A stretch of DNA of 64,000 nt from Actinacidiphila fildesensis (lineage in GTDB: Bacteria; Actinomycetota; Actinomycetes; Streptomycetales; Streptomycetaceae): the NCBI RefSeq assembly GCF_042652185.1, contig NZ_JBHSIX010000038.1, one strand, 5' to 3'. Under the pieces are notes generated by a model. The model had not been told where the DNA came from. It saw only the letters and a list, made by a program, of their open reading frames with translations, and made no database searches. Numbering within the stretch: position 1 is the stretch's first letter; each line of letters begins with the position of its first letter. A program made the translations under genes and the position numbers. Below, piece after piece: positions 44,540 through 54,879 of this stretch.

Positions 44540-45909
44540 GAGGTACTCCGCGAGGTCGGACAGGTGGCGGCGAGCTCGTGGGGAAGGGATTCGACGATGC
44601 GTCCGCAGTCGGCGAGCAGTGCGGGGCCGGAATCGGCTGCGACAAAGCACAGGGCGGCCATGGAGTTGGCTCCTCCGGCCTCCTCGTAGGCAGGCATGAC
44701 CGTGCCGGGCGGGAGACTGAGCTCGCGGACGAGCTCGATCCGGGACCCGCCACTGAGCAGGGAGGACCAGTCCACCGCGGCGAAGTCCCAGCGCGGAAGG
44801 TGCTGCCACGGCTCGCCCGCGGTGTCGGCGGCGAGGATGACCAGCGAGCCCGCGGCGCCCGAGCCCTCGGTCAGCATCCGCGACGGGTATACGACCTTCT
44901 CACCGAGCAACTGGCGCACCAGCATGCCGATCATGTCCAGGCTGAAAACGGTCTCCACCTGGCAGGTGGTCATCACGCCGCCGAACCGGGCCGCGGTCTC
45001 GATCAGCCACATCGCGCCGTCCGCACCGAGCTTGATCTCGGTGTGCGTGGCGCAGGTGCCGAGTCCGAGCGCGTCGACCGCGGCTCGGGACACGTCCTCG
45101 ATGCGACGTTGCAGCGCCTCGGGCAGTGCGGCCGGGGTGATGCTGGCGCGTTCGGTGAAGGGCGGGATGGTCGGCATGCGTCCGGTGATGCACAAAGGGT
45201 GGTAGGTACCGTCGGCGACGATTCCCTCCACGCTGACGTAGTCCCCCCAGCCGGGTCCGTCGAACCAGTCGGTCGCGTCTCCGATGACGATCTCTTCGAG
45301 GAGGAAGTCGCTCACGCCCTCGTCCGCTGAGTGCAGTTCCGCGTAACCCTCCTCGGACGACGCCTCCATGACGGAGCGTCCGATCCGCCAGCCGCGCTCC
45401 GCCTCCTGTTCGTTCCGCACCGTGAGGTGAGCTGTGGAGCCCGCGCTCCACGCCGCCTTGAGGAGCAGCGGCGGCTTCAGCGATTCGAAGGCGAGGGCGA
45501 TGTCGCCGGACGAGTGGATCTCGGCGAAGCCCGGAACGGGAACCCCGGCGTCGTGCCAGATCTGCCGCATCAGCCGCTTGTCCCGGGCGGCCAGCACCTG
45601 CTCGCCCGCACCGGCCAGACCGAGCTGCAGGCAGGCGTGCGCGACGGCCACCACCGCGTATTCCGAGAGTGTCAGCACGGCGGCGGCCTCGACGCGAGTG
45701 GCGTGGGCGCAGATCAGGTTCACCAACTCCGCACCCTCCTGCGGCTGCACGCGGGTGACCGAGGCACACCAGGGCTGCCACGCCATCTCGGTGGACTGCG
45801 GCAGTGGTGCGAGCGCCAGTACATGCACGTCGCCGTGTGCGGCGATCTTCGGGAGGGCGTATTCCAGAGGCGGTCCGCCCTTGGCGTAGATGAACAGGAT
45901 CGGGTTCAC
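44536..45909 (-). CDS. ATP-grasp ligase
   Basis: 457 residues. The ATP-grasp fold is visible: LAARDKRLMRQIWHDAGVPV (start of the ATP-binding subdomains), PLLLKAAWSAGSTAHLTV (ATP-binding lysine), DFLLEEIVIG, and THTEIKLGADGAMWLIETAA then RFGG (metal ligands Glu and the following Arg). The group forms amide bonds between a carboxylate and an amine through an acyl phosphate, including non-ribosomal dipeptides. GTG 45909 (AGGAG 5 bases upstream) is chosen; ATG 45975 is possible. First gene of the leftward operon, overlapping the dikinase-like gene. Confidence 0.8.
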   Translation of the reverse strand: MNPILFIYAKGGPPLEYALPKIAAHGDVHVLALAPLPQSTEMAWQPWCASVTRVQPQEGAELVNLICAHATRVEAAAVLTLSEYAVVAVAHACLQLGLAGAGEQVLAARDKRLMRQIWHDAGVPVPGFAEIHSSGDIALAFESLKPPLLLKAAWSAGSTAHLTVRNEQEAERGWRIGRSVMEASSEEGYAELHSADEGVSDFLLEEIVIGDATDWFDGPGWGDYVSVEGIVADGTYHPLCITGRMPTIPPFTERASITPAALPEALQRRIEDVSRAAVDALGLGTCATHTEIKLGADGAMWLIETAARFGGVMTTCQVETVFSLDMIGMLVRQLLGEKVVYPSRMLTEGSGAAGSLVILAADTAGEPWQHLPRWDFAAVDWSSLLSGGSRIELVRELSLPPGTVMPAYEEAGGANSMAALCFVAADSGPALLADCGRIVESLPHELAATCPTSRSTS

Positions 45910-46273
45910 GGCACTCCTGGTGTCGGGCGGGGCGCTGCGCGCACCGCTGCGGTTTCGTCCGGTCGTCGTCGGCATGGCATTGCCTTGAACGGGCCGTCAG
46001 TAACCAAAACATGACAGAACGCGATGTGTGGACACTTGTGCGGTCATTCGATTAGGCGTCCGCCAAACAACCAGGAGTGAGCGAGTCGTCGCTGAGTGGG
46101 AATCAGCCATCGCGAGAACGGGCGGCCGAAGAGGGGAGCCGAGCCGATCGGGGGAGTGCAGCCCGCTTCGCGGGGGCGTCAGGCGTCGTAGGAGTGGCCG
46201 TGCCGGCCGAGGAAACGGCTACTCCCCGGGCGTAGCCGCCAGGGGAGTCGCCGTGTGGCGGCGTGCGGACACG
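45910..46273. other. Control region of the ATP-grasp operon and 3' region of the UvrA-like gene
   Basis: The segment 45985-46075 is AT-rich for this genome and is the likely promoter of the ATP-grasp operon. Two hairpins lie toward the UvrA-like gene: CCCGC-TTC-GCGGG (46162-46174) and the one at 46191-46225. No gene is supported. Confidence 0.45.
46191..46225 (-). terminator. Possible terminator of the UvrA-like gene
   Basis: GGAGTGGCCG / CGGCTACTCC, 10-base stem with one wobble pair and a 15-base loop, about 50 bases beyond the UvrA-like stop. A second small hairpin follows. Confidence 0.5.
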
Positions 46274-48535
<2,262 letters not shown>

Positions 48536-48607
48536 ATGCGCTCCTCGGGGTGGTACGGGTGAGGCTCCGGAGGGAACCTCGGGTGGTGGTCGGGGGAGGG
48601 GGTGTCA

Positions 48608-48644
48608 TCGGCCGGGCGGGTCGGTCCGCGGCCCGCCCGGCCGA
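48608..48644 (-). terminator. Strong hairpin between exporter permease and UvrA-like gene
   Basis: TCGGCCGGGCGGG / CCCGCCCGGCCGA, perfect 13-base stem, 11-base loop, 8 bases after the permease stop. It separates the exporter transcript from the UvrA-like gene, or attenuates it. Confidence 0.8.
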
Positions 48645-48651
48645 CGGTTCG

Positions 48652-49419
48652 TCAGGCGTTCTCCTTTTGGAACGTGCGGGTGCCCCAGACCAGCGCCAAC
48701 ACGGTCATGAGCAACAGGATCAGGCAACCGGTGAGCAGCCCAGTCGCCTGCAGGTCACCTCGGAACGCTGCACGTTCGGCATCGACGATGTGGGTCAGGG
48801 GATTGATCCGCGCCAGGTTGTAGAGCCAGGCGGGGGCCAGTTCCCTGGTGACCGGCAGCAGCACGCCGGACAGCAGCAGGAGCGGCAGCAGCACCATGTT
48901 CATCAGCGAGGGAAACGCGGCCTCGCTCTTGAGGATCAGCGCGAGCGCGTACGACCCCGAGGAGAGCGTGATGGCCAGCACCGCGGCGATCAGCAGGCTC
49001 AGCAGCATGCCGGAGACGGGGGCGTTCAGGTCGAAGACCAGCAGGGTGACGACCACGATCAGGGCGGACTGTGCTGTGGCCTGGGCGGCTTGGGCCAGTA
49101 CCTTGCCGAACAGCAGGGCGGACCGGCTGGCCGGGGTGCCCCGGAAGCGGTCGACCACGCCGACCCGGTACTCGGTGAGCAGTCCGACTCCGGCGAACGA
49201 GCCGCTGAACAACGCCGTCTGCACGATGAGCGCCGGCGTGAGGACCGTCCAGGCGTCGTCGGAGGGGAAGCCGGGGGTGTTGCGGACCACGGTCACCATG
49301 AGTGGCCCGAAGAGGAACAGGTACAGCAGCGGCTGCATGATTCCGATGAGGAGCCAGGTGGGATTGCGCAGCGACAGTTTCATGTCCCTGGTGAAGATGA
49401 GTCCGGTGTCATGCAGCAT
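48652..49419 (-). CDS. acmrB: ABC-2 type drug exporter permease (AcmrB type)
   Basis: 255 residues with six membrane helices; DrrB-like pattern WLLIGIMQPLLYLFLFGPLM, the EYRVGVVDRFRGTPASR loop and a final helix VLALVWGTRTFQKE. It forms the membrane part of the exporter with the ATPase encoded just upstream; the two genes overlap by 11 bases. A daunorubicin-type efflux function toward actinomycin is inferred from context. Confidence 0.88.
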   Translation of the reverse strand: MLHDTGLIFTRDMKLSLRNPTWLLIGIMQPLLYLFLFGPLMVTVVRNTPGFPSDDAWTVLTPALIVQTALFSGSFAGVGLLTEYRVGVVDRFRGTPASRSALLFGKVLAQAAQATAQSALIVVVTLLVFDLNAPVSGMLLSLLIAAVLAITLSSGSYALALILKSEAAFPSLMNMVLLPLLLLSGVLLPVTRELAPAWLYNLARINPLTHIVDAERAAFRGDLQATGLLTGCLILLLMTVLALVWGTRTFQKENA

Positions 49420-50470
49420 GGGTGGCCTCCAGGGCCGGTGGTGCGGCCTCGTCGTCGCGCAGACAGCGACCGGTCAGGCTGAGGAACACGTCGTCGAGGG
49501 TGGGGCGGTTGACCTTGACCGAGGTCATGGTGATGCCCTGCCGGTCCAGAACGCGCAGCAGTTCGGGCAGGGCGGCGTCGCCGTGCGGGACCCGGAGCCG
49601 CACGGTGTCGTCGGTGATGGTGACTTCGTGGGCGCCCGGCAGCTGCTGGGCGGCGTCGGCGGCCTCGGTGGGCCGGTCGGACACCTCGATGGTGATCGTG
49701 TCGCCGGCTACGCGGGCCTTGAGTTCGTCCGGGGTGCCCTGCGCGACGATCGTTCCGTGGTCGGTCACGAGGATCCGGTCGCACAGGGCGTCGGCCTCGT
49801 CGAGGTAGTGGGTGGTGAGGAAGACGGTCATGCCCTGCTCGGCGCGCATCCGGCGGACGTGGTCCCAGAGGTTGGCCCGGCTCTGCGGATCCAGTCCGGT
49901 GGTGGGCTCGTCCAGGAAGACGAGGGCCGGTTCGTGCACCAGGCCCAGGGCGATGTCGAGCCGCCGCCGCTGGCCTCCGGAGAGCGTCTTGGCTGGACGT
50001 TGGTCCAAGCCGGCGAGGTCGAGTTGCTCGGCCAGCAGTGCTCCGCGGCGTCTGGCCTCCGATCGCGACAGTCCGTACAGCCGGGCTTGCAGCTCGATCT
50101 CCTCGCCGACCCGGGACTCCGGCCAGGTGGAGCCGCCCTGGGCCACATAGCCGATCCTGCGGCGCACTCCCTGAGGGTCCGTCAGCAGATCGCAGCCGCC
50201 CACGGTCGCGGTCCCGCCGGTGGGGCGCAGCAGCGTGGTCAGCATCCGCAGGGTCGTGGTCTTGCCTGCTCCGTTGGGCCCGAGGAACCCGACGAGTTCG
50301 CCTGCGGCCACATCGAAGTCAATGCCCTTGACCGCGTCGACGGTTCGCCCCCGCAGGGCGAACTGCCGGGCAAGACCTCGCACGGTGATCATGGGATCTC
50401 CCTCGTGTGCGGACGGCTCCTGGCTCGGACCACGTAAGGGCCCGACCGTGTACTCCTCGCTGTGGCTCAT
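49409..50470 (-). CDS. acmrA: ABC exporter ATPase (AcmrA type)
   Basis: 353 residues from ATG 50470, whose ATGA overlaps the stop of the reductase gene; ATG 50392 (GAGGGAGA upstream, protein starting MITVRGLARQ) is an equally good start. Motifs: Walker A LGPNGAGKTTT, signature TLSGGQRRRLDIAL, Walker B LVFLDEPTTGLDP, H-loop FLTTHYLDEA. DrrA-like, including the C-terminal DrrA extension. Powers the exporter with the following permease. Confidence 0.9.
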   Translation of the reverse strand: MSHSEEYTVGPLRGPSQEPSAHEGDPMITVRGLARQFALRGRTVDAVKGIDFDVAAGELVGFLGPNGAGKTTTLRMLTTLLRPTGGTATVGGCDLLTDPQGVRRRIGYVAQGGSTWPESRVGEEIELQARLYGLSRSEARRRGALLAEQLDLAGLDQRPAKTLSGGQRRRLDIALGLVHEPALVFLDEPTTGLDPQSRANLWDHVRRMRAEQGMTVFLTTHYLDEADALCDRILVTDHGTIVAQGTPDELKARVAGDTITIEVSDRPTEAADAAQQLPGAHEVTITDDTVRLRVPHGDAALPELLRVLDRQGITMTSVKVNRPTLDDVFLSLTGRCLRDDEAAPPALEATHAA

Positions 50471-51336
50471 TCCGCGGTCGCCTCGGCCAGCCGCTCCTGC
50501 GCCTCGGCCATGTCCTGCTCGGTCGGCGCGTCGTCCTGGGTCAGCTTGAACCGCCAGTAGCCGCTGAAGGCGATCGACCGCTTGTCCAGTCCGCGATCGT
50601 CAACGAGGTGACGGCGGAGTGCCCGGACGGTGCCCGACTCGCCGGCCAGCCAGACGAAGGGGCGGCCCGGGGCGAACTCGGCCTTGCCTACGGTGTCGAA
50701 CAGGACGTCGCTCTGTCCGGCGGCGGTTCCGTTGCGGAACACCCAGTTGACGCTGACGTCGCCGTTGGTCTCGAAGCTCTGGCGCTCGGTGTGGTCGGCG
50801 ACTTCGATGTAGGCATGGGCGCGGGCTCCCTCGGGCAGCGCCTCCAGCAGGGTGCCGATCGCGGGCAGGGCGGTCTCGTCACCGATCAGCAGGAGCCAGT
50901 CGGAGTTCGCGATCGAGTCGTCGATCGAGACCGGCAGCGCGTAGACGGCCGAGGGGCCGACCATGCCGAGCTGATCGCCCGGCTGGGCGGAGGCGGCCCA
51001 GCGGGTCGCGGGGCCGGTCTCGCCGTGGAGGACGAAGTCGATCTCGATCGTGTTGGTGCCCGGTACGCGACGGCGGACGGTGAAGCTGCGCATCGTCGGA
51101 CGTTCGTCCTCCGGAATGGCCAGAAACGCGTAGTACCAGCTCGTGGCGTCTCCTCCCTCTTCCGGGAGGATGGGCACCCGCTGGCCGGGGAGGGGGAAGC
51201 AGAGCTTCACCTGCTGGTCCGGTGTCCGGCCGACGGAGGCGTCGAGCTGGTCGGCGTCGAAGGTCACGCGGGCCATGTGCGGTGTGACGCGGGTGATGTC
51301 GGTGACCTGGATGAGAGATACAGGGAGTTCTGCCAT
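50467..51336 (-). CDS. acmP: Siderophore-interacting-type flavin reductase (AcmP-like)
   Basis: 289 residues of the SIP/ViuB family: RSFTVRR (FAD-binding), GPSAVYALPV, LLIGDETALPAI (NAD(P)-loop region) and FVWLAGESGTVRALRRHL then FSGYWR near the end. Family members are FAD-dependent ferric-siderophore reductases. Here it is the first gene of the leftward resistance operon, divergent from the TetR gene, so a redox role in drug biosynthesis or drug release is possible. ATG 51336 has GGAAGG 6 bases upstream. The gene symbol follows the actinomycin cluster by position and is tentative. Confidence 0.82.
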   Translation of the reverse strand: MAELPVSLIQVTDITRVTPHMARVTFDADQLDASVGRTPDQQVKLCFPLPGQRVPILPEEGGDATSWYYAFLAIPEDERPTMRSFTVRRRVPGTNTIEIDFVLHGETGPATRWAASAQPGDQLGMVGPSAVYALPVSIDDSIANSDWLLLIGDETALPAIGTLLEALPEGARAHAYIEVADHTERQSFETNGDVSVNWVFRNGTAAGQSDVLFDTVGKAEFAPGRPFVWLAGESGTVRALRRHLVDDRGLDKRSIAFSGYWRFKLTQDDAPTEQDMAEAQERLAEATAE

Positions 51337-51391
51337 TGGAAACCTTCCATGGACGTCGGCCATCCCGGGGCAGCCCGTGCCGACGTGATAT

Positions 51392-51406
51392 CTTTACGCT
51401 GTAAAG
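51392..51406. promoter_or_regulatory. TetR-type operator, perfect copy
   Basis: CTTTAC-GCT-GTAAAG, a 15-base dyad in the 113-base gap between the divergent reductase and TetR genes. It fits the recognition sequence style of TetR-class repressors. Confidence 0.75.
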
Positions 51407-51425
51407 AGATGCGTGGAAGAGGTTA

Positions 51426-51440
51426 CTTTATGCGGTAAGG
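51426..51440. promoter_or_regulatory. Second, degenerate copy of the operator
   Basis: CTTTAT-GCG-GTAAGG, matching 11 of 15 positions of the first copy, 34 bases downstream centre to centre. It overlaps the AAGGAG ribosome site of the TetR gene, so bound repressor would block its own gene. Confidence 0.6.
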
Positions 51441-51449
51441 AGTTGCAAG

Positions 51450-52289
51450 GTGGTTGTTTTTTCCGGACAGGGCGACGCTCGCCGTTCGATGGCCCTGCTC
51501 TGGCGCACGGCCGGTTCCAAGGAGGCCAGGACGGCGCCCGGGCCCAAGCCCGGTCTCGACGTCGACACGATCGTGGCGGCGGGTATCGCCGTGGCCGACG
51601 AGCAGGGCATGGCCGACCTGTCGATGCGGGCGGTGGGCGTGTGGCTCGGGCGGAGCGCGATGGCGCTCTACACCTATGTGCCGAGCAAGAACGAACTGAT
51701 CGACCTCATGCACGACCGTGTGCTGGCCGAGCTGCCCACCGCGTACGAGACCGGCGGTGGATGGCGCCCCGCGGTCGTCTCCTGGGCCGACGACGTCTGG
51801 GCGTTCTACCTGCGCCACCCGTGGGTCCTGCAGGTCTCCCAGGCCAGGCCCGTACTCGGCCCCGGCGAGTACACGCAGTTGGAGACGGTGGTGCGGATCC
51901 TCGACGGGATCGGGCTGGAGCCGTTGAAGGTCCGTCGTGTCATCTCCGTGCTCTTCCAGTTCGTTCGCGGGATGGCCCGGGTCGCAGCGGAGCTTCAGCA
52001 GGCGGGGCCGGCGACCGGCGTGTCCGACGAGGAGTGGTGGTCCGTCCGGTCCGCGCTGCTCATGGAGGCTGCTCCGGACTTCGCCCAGCGCTTTCCGGCC
52101 GTGGCGGCCTTGGAGTCGGGCGCCGCCCCCGTCGCCGTCGAGGAAGGGAGCGGCGACACCGCGCCCTATCTGGACCATGAGGCCAAGGAGGCCTTCCGGG
52201 TGGGCCTGGACCTGATCCTCGACGGCATCGACGCGGCGGTCCTGTCCACCTCGGCCGGCTCCAACCGCCCCACCTCGTCAGCTCCTTGA
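51450..52289 (+). CDS. acmQ: TetR-family repressor (AcmQ-like)
   Basis: 279 residues from GTG 51450 (AAGGAG 7 bases upstream). An N-terminal extension of about 35 residues precedes the HTH (IVAAGIAVADEQGMADLSMR then LGRSAMALYTYVPSKNEL), with the tetracycline-repressor-type C-terminal ligand domain after it (about 100-265). Divergent orientation from the reductase-exporter operon and the two dyads between them indicate control of export by the drug or a precursor. Confidence 0.88.
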   Translation: MVVFSGQGDARRSMALLWRTAGSKEARTAPGPKPGLDVDTIVAAGIAVADEQGMADLSMRAVGVWLGRSAMALYTYVPSKNELIDLMHDRVLAELPTAYETGGGWRPAVVSWADDVWAFYLRHPWVLQVSQARPVLGPGEYTQLETVVRILDGIGLEPLKVRRVISVLFQFVRGMARVAAELQQAGPATGVSDEEWWSVRSALLMEAAPDFAQRFPAVAALESGAAPVAVEEGSGDTAPYLDHEAKEAFRVGLDLILDGIDAAVLSTSAGSNRPTSSAP

Positions 52290-52603
52290 CGGACGGACGG
52301 ACGGACGGGCGGACGGTCCGGGCGGGCGGGGTGCTGCGCCGCCGCGTGGAGGCGTGAAGGCAGCAGTACCCCCCGCCCCGGGCGGCTGACTCCTATCGCG
52401 CTCACCTATAGGCGATTTTAGGACGGTCTTGATCGCTGGGAGCCCAGGAACGCAACCGGATCGGTCATATGCCGACCGGAAATGATTGTTGACTGATTCT
52501 TGAAGGTTGACCTACGGTTTTTTGGGCCGCTACATATCACGACCCCCGGCCGCATACGACTGGTACGAGATTTGGCAGTGCCTCAATTCCAGGGGAGCAC
52601 CAC
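52290..52603. other. Intergenic region with CGGA repeats and the LmbU-type gene promoter
   Basis: It starts with about six CGGA/GGAC tetranucleotide repeats (52290-52316) after the TetR stop. The second half is AT-rich and holds a promoter-like pair (52489-52518). A small dyad CGGTC-N7-GACCG lies near 52462-52478. No gene is seen. Confidence 0.45.
52489..52518 (+). promoter_or_regulatory. Sigma-70-like promoter of the LmbU-type gene
   Basis: TTGACT and TACGGT separated by 18 bases, in an AT-rich block about 85 bases upstream of the LmbU-type start. A second TTGACC lies at 52507-52512. Confidence 0.5.
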
Positions 52604-53251
52604 ATGGAGCACATCACCAAGGAAAACCAGCGGATCATGCCATCAACGGCCAGGCACACCACGGGTGGTAGGACAGTGCGCCCCCGGAACGCCGGACCGG
52701 AGCGCATCCTGACCACCCGGGTCGGCCTGCAGCTCCCAGCCAGACTCACTTACGACCGCTGGGAGAAGGCCGGACAGCGCATCTTCCAGATCGCCGACTC
52801 CTCCGCCTGGTGCCTGGGGGACTGGTTGGTGTACGGCCAGGAACAGTACGCCGACCGCTACCAGGCCGGCGCGGAGGCTGCCGGCCTCGACTACCAGACA
52901 CTGCGCAACTACGCCTGGGTGGCGCGGCATTTCGAGCTCGGGCGACGGCGCGAGGCTCTCAGCTTCGGCCACCATGCCGAGGTCGCTTCCCTCCCGCCCG
53001 CGGAGGCGGATGTGTGGCTCGACCGGGCGGAGCAGCACAGTTGGTCCAGGAATCAGCTCAGAGCCACCCTGCGCGAGAGCCGTCAGGGCAACCGGGCGGC
53101 CACACCCCAACGTGACCACATCCCCCGGATCAGCGCCTCCGGTGACCGCGTGGAGCTCTGGCGCGAGGCCGCGTCCAAGGCTGAACGGGACTTCGAGGAC
53201 TGGATAGTCGCGGCGCTCGACCGCGCCGCCGCGCACGGGCTGGATCACTGA
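52604..53251 (+). CDS. acmO: LmbU-family transcriptional activator (AcmO-like)
   Basis: 215 residues. The pattern VGLQLPARLTYDRWEKAGQR, then SAWCLGDWLVYGQEQYADRY and LDYQTLRNYAWVARHFELGRR, with an HTH-like centre and a conserved SWSRNQLR, is that of LmbU, the activator of the lincomycin cluster, and homologues in hormaomycin, actinomycin and other clusters. It is probably the pathway-specific activator here. ATG 52604 follows AGGGGAG. It is followed after 37 bases by a ferredoxin gene, with which it is probably co-transcribed. Confidence 0.88.
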   Translation: MEHITKENQRIMPSTARHTTGGRTVRPRNAGPERILTTRVGLQLPARLTYDRWEKAGQRIFQIADSSAWCLGDWLVYGQEQYADRYQAGAEAAGLDYQTLRNYAWVARHFELGRRREALSFGHHAEVASLPPAEADVWLDRAEQHSWSRNQLRATLRESRQGNRAATPQRDHIPRISASGDRVELWREAASKAERDFEDWIVAALDRAAAHGLDH

Positions 53252-53288
53252 AGGACCTTTGACTGCCCACCACCGGAGAGTCACGCTC

Positions 53289-53495
53289 ATGCTGATCGGC
53301 ATTGACCACAATACGTGTATCGGCTCGGGGCAGTGCGTCCTGACGGCGCCTGACCTGTTCACCCAGGATGACGACGGGTACTCCCGGCTCGTACCCGGAG
53401 GTACTGAGGTAGCGACGCGGCGGCAGGCGGCGGAGGCCGCCCTGTCGTGTCCTGTACGGGCCATCGCCGTGGCGGACGAGCCGTCCGCCAACTGA
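53289..53495 (+). CDS. [3Fe-4S] ferredoxin, P450 partner
   Basis: 68 residues from ATG 53289 (GGAG upstream; a longer frame from 53259 is less likely). The P450-type ferredoxin pattern CIGSGQCVLTAPDLFTQDDDG followed by AALSCPVRAI supplies the three cluster cysteines. It converges on the P450 gene, 65 bases away, and very likely delivers electrons to it. Confidence 0.9.
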   Translation: MLIGIDHNTCIGSGQCVLTAPDLFTQDDDGYSRLVPGGTEVATRRQAAEAALSCPVRAIAVADEPSAN

Positions 53496-53560
53496 GCGGG
53501 ACAGCGGAGTGATGGGGTCGCCCGGCACCGGTCGGCCCCCTCACCCCGCGACCGGCCGGC

Positions 53561-54853
53561 TCAGGCCCGCAGCCGAAGGCGCAGCGAGTTCAGCCGCCAG
53601 CTGCCGGGGAGCAGCGCGCGGTCCCACCCCGCGTCACCGTCGGCCGGCGCCAGATCAGGGTAGTGCTCCAGCAGCTTGGCGAAGGCCGCCTCGCCCTCCT
53701 GCCGGGCCAGCGTGGCACCCAGGCAGTAGTGGATACCGTGACCGAACCCCACGTGGTTCTCGGCCTGTCCGTCCTGGTGGCGCGTGACGTCCAGCCGGTC
53801 CGGGTCCGGGTACTGGCGCGGGTCGAAGTTGGCGGACACCAGCACCAGTTGGACCGCGTCGCCACGAGCAATGCGCGTCCCGGAGATCTCCAGCTCCTCG
53901 GCGGCGTAGCGCAGCCGTGCCACCTGCACCGAACCGCACCAGCGCATCAGCTCGTGGACCGCGCGCGGAATCAGCGACGGGTCCTTGCGCAGTTGCTCGA
54001 GCTGGTCGCGGTGGGTGAGCAGTGCCGCGGTGCCGTTGCCGATCAGATGCGCGCTCGTCTCGTGCCCGGCCAGCACCAGGGTCACGATCATGGTGACCAT
54101 CTCGATGTCGCTGAGCCGGCTGCCGTCGTCGTCCTGGGCCCGGATCAGCGCGCTCAGCAGATCGTCCCCCAGCGCGGCGCGGCGCTGCTCGATCAGTGCA
54201 TGGCAGTAGTCGATCATGACCGGGAACGAGTGCTGCAGCCGTTCGGGCCGCATCGACACCAGATCGCCTCCCCACACCCGCCACCGTTCGAGATCGATCG
54301 TCGGGATGCCGACCAGCTCACAGATCACGGTGATCGACAGTGGATACGCGAAATGCTCCAGGAAGTCGACCGCACCGTCCTGTTCATGGTCCGGGAGCTC
54401 GGCGAGCAGCCGGTCGGCGATCCGCTCGATGTCCGGCCGCAGGTCGAGGATGCGGCGAGCCGCGAAAGCCCGGGTGACCAGGCGCCGCAGTCTGGGGTGG
54501 TCCGGCGGGTCGCTGTCCAGGATGGAGCCGAGCAGATAGGCCCGCAGATGTTCGGGGACGTTGAGCAGGTCCATCATGCTCTCGCGTGGATCCGTGCCGC
54601 CCTCGCCCGGAACGTGGGAGGGCGTGTTGAGGAATCGGGGGTCGCGCAGCACGGCGCGGACGTCGTCGAAGCGGGTCACGAACCACACCGGGGTGCCGTC
54701 GACGAACCGGCCGCGGACCACCGGGCTCTGCTCGCGCATCCGCCCGTACCCGCTGAACGGGTCCGCGAGCAGGTCCGGGTCCATCATGTGCGGGCCGACG
54801 GGGCACGTCGCGCCCCCGCCGGTCGACGAGGTGCCGTGGGTAGTGAGGGACAT
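53561..54853 (-). CDS. Cytochrome P450 (AcmM-like)
   Basis: 430 residues of the bacterial class I type. The I-helix oxygen-binding motif is LAGHETSAH, the K-helix ExxR is HELMRW, and the haem loop is FGHGIHYCLGATLARQE. In actinomycin clusters P450s have been linked to ring oxidation in 4-methyl-3-hydroxyanthranilate formation or to oxidation of the prolyl residue in X-type actinomycins; the sequence alone does not decide. ATG 54853 follows GGAG. It is the last gene of the leftward biosynthetic operon, 26 bases after the methyltransferase gene. Confidence 0.9.
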   Translation of the reverse strand: MSLTTHGTSSTGGGATCPVGPHMMDPDLLADPFSGYGRMREQSPVVRGRFVDGTPVWFVTRFDDVRAVLRDPRFLNTPSHVPGEGGTDPRESMMDLLNVPEHLRAYLLGSILDSDPPDHPRLRRLVTRAFAARRILDLRPDIERIADRLLAELPDHEQDGAVDFLEHFAYPLSITVICELVGIPTIDLERWRVWGGDLVSMRPERLQHSFPVMIDYCHALIEQRRAALGDDLLSALIRAQDDDGSRLSDIEMVTMIVTLVLAGHETSAHLIGNGTAALLTHRDQLEQLRKDPSLIPRAVHELMRWCGSVQVARLRYAAEELEISGTRIARGDAVQLVLVSANFDPRQYPDPDRLDVTRHQDGQAENHVGFGHGIHYCLGATLARQEGEAAFAKLLEHYPDLAPADGDAGWDRALLPGSWRLNSLRLRLRA

Positions 54854-54879
54854 GGTCGGCTCCGGTTCTCGCTGGGGCG

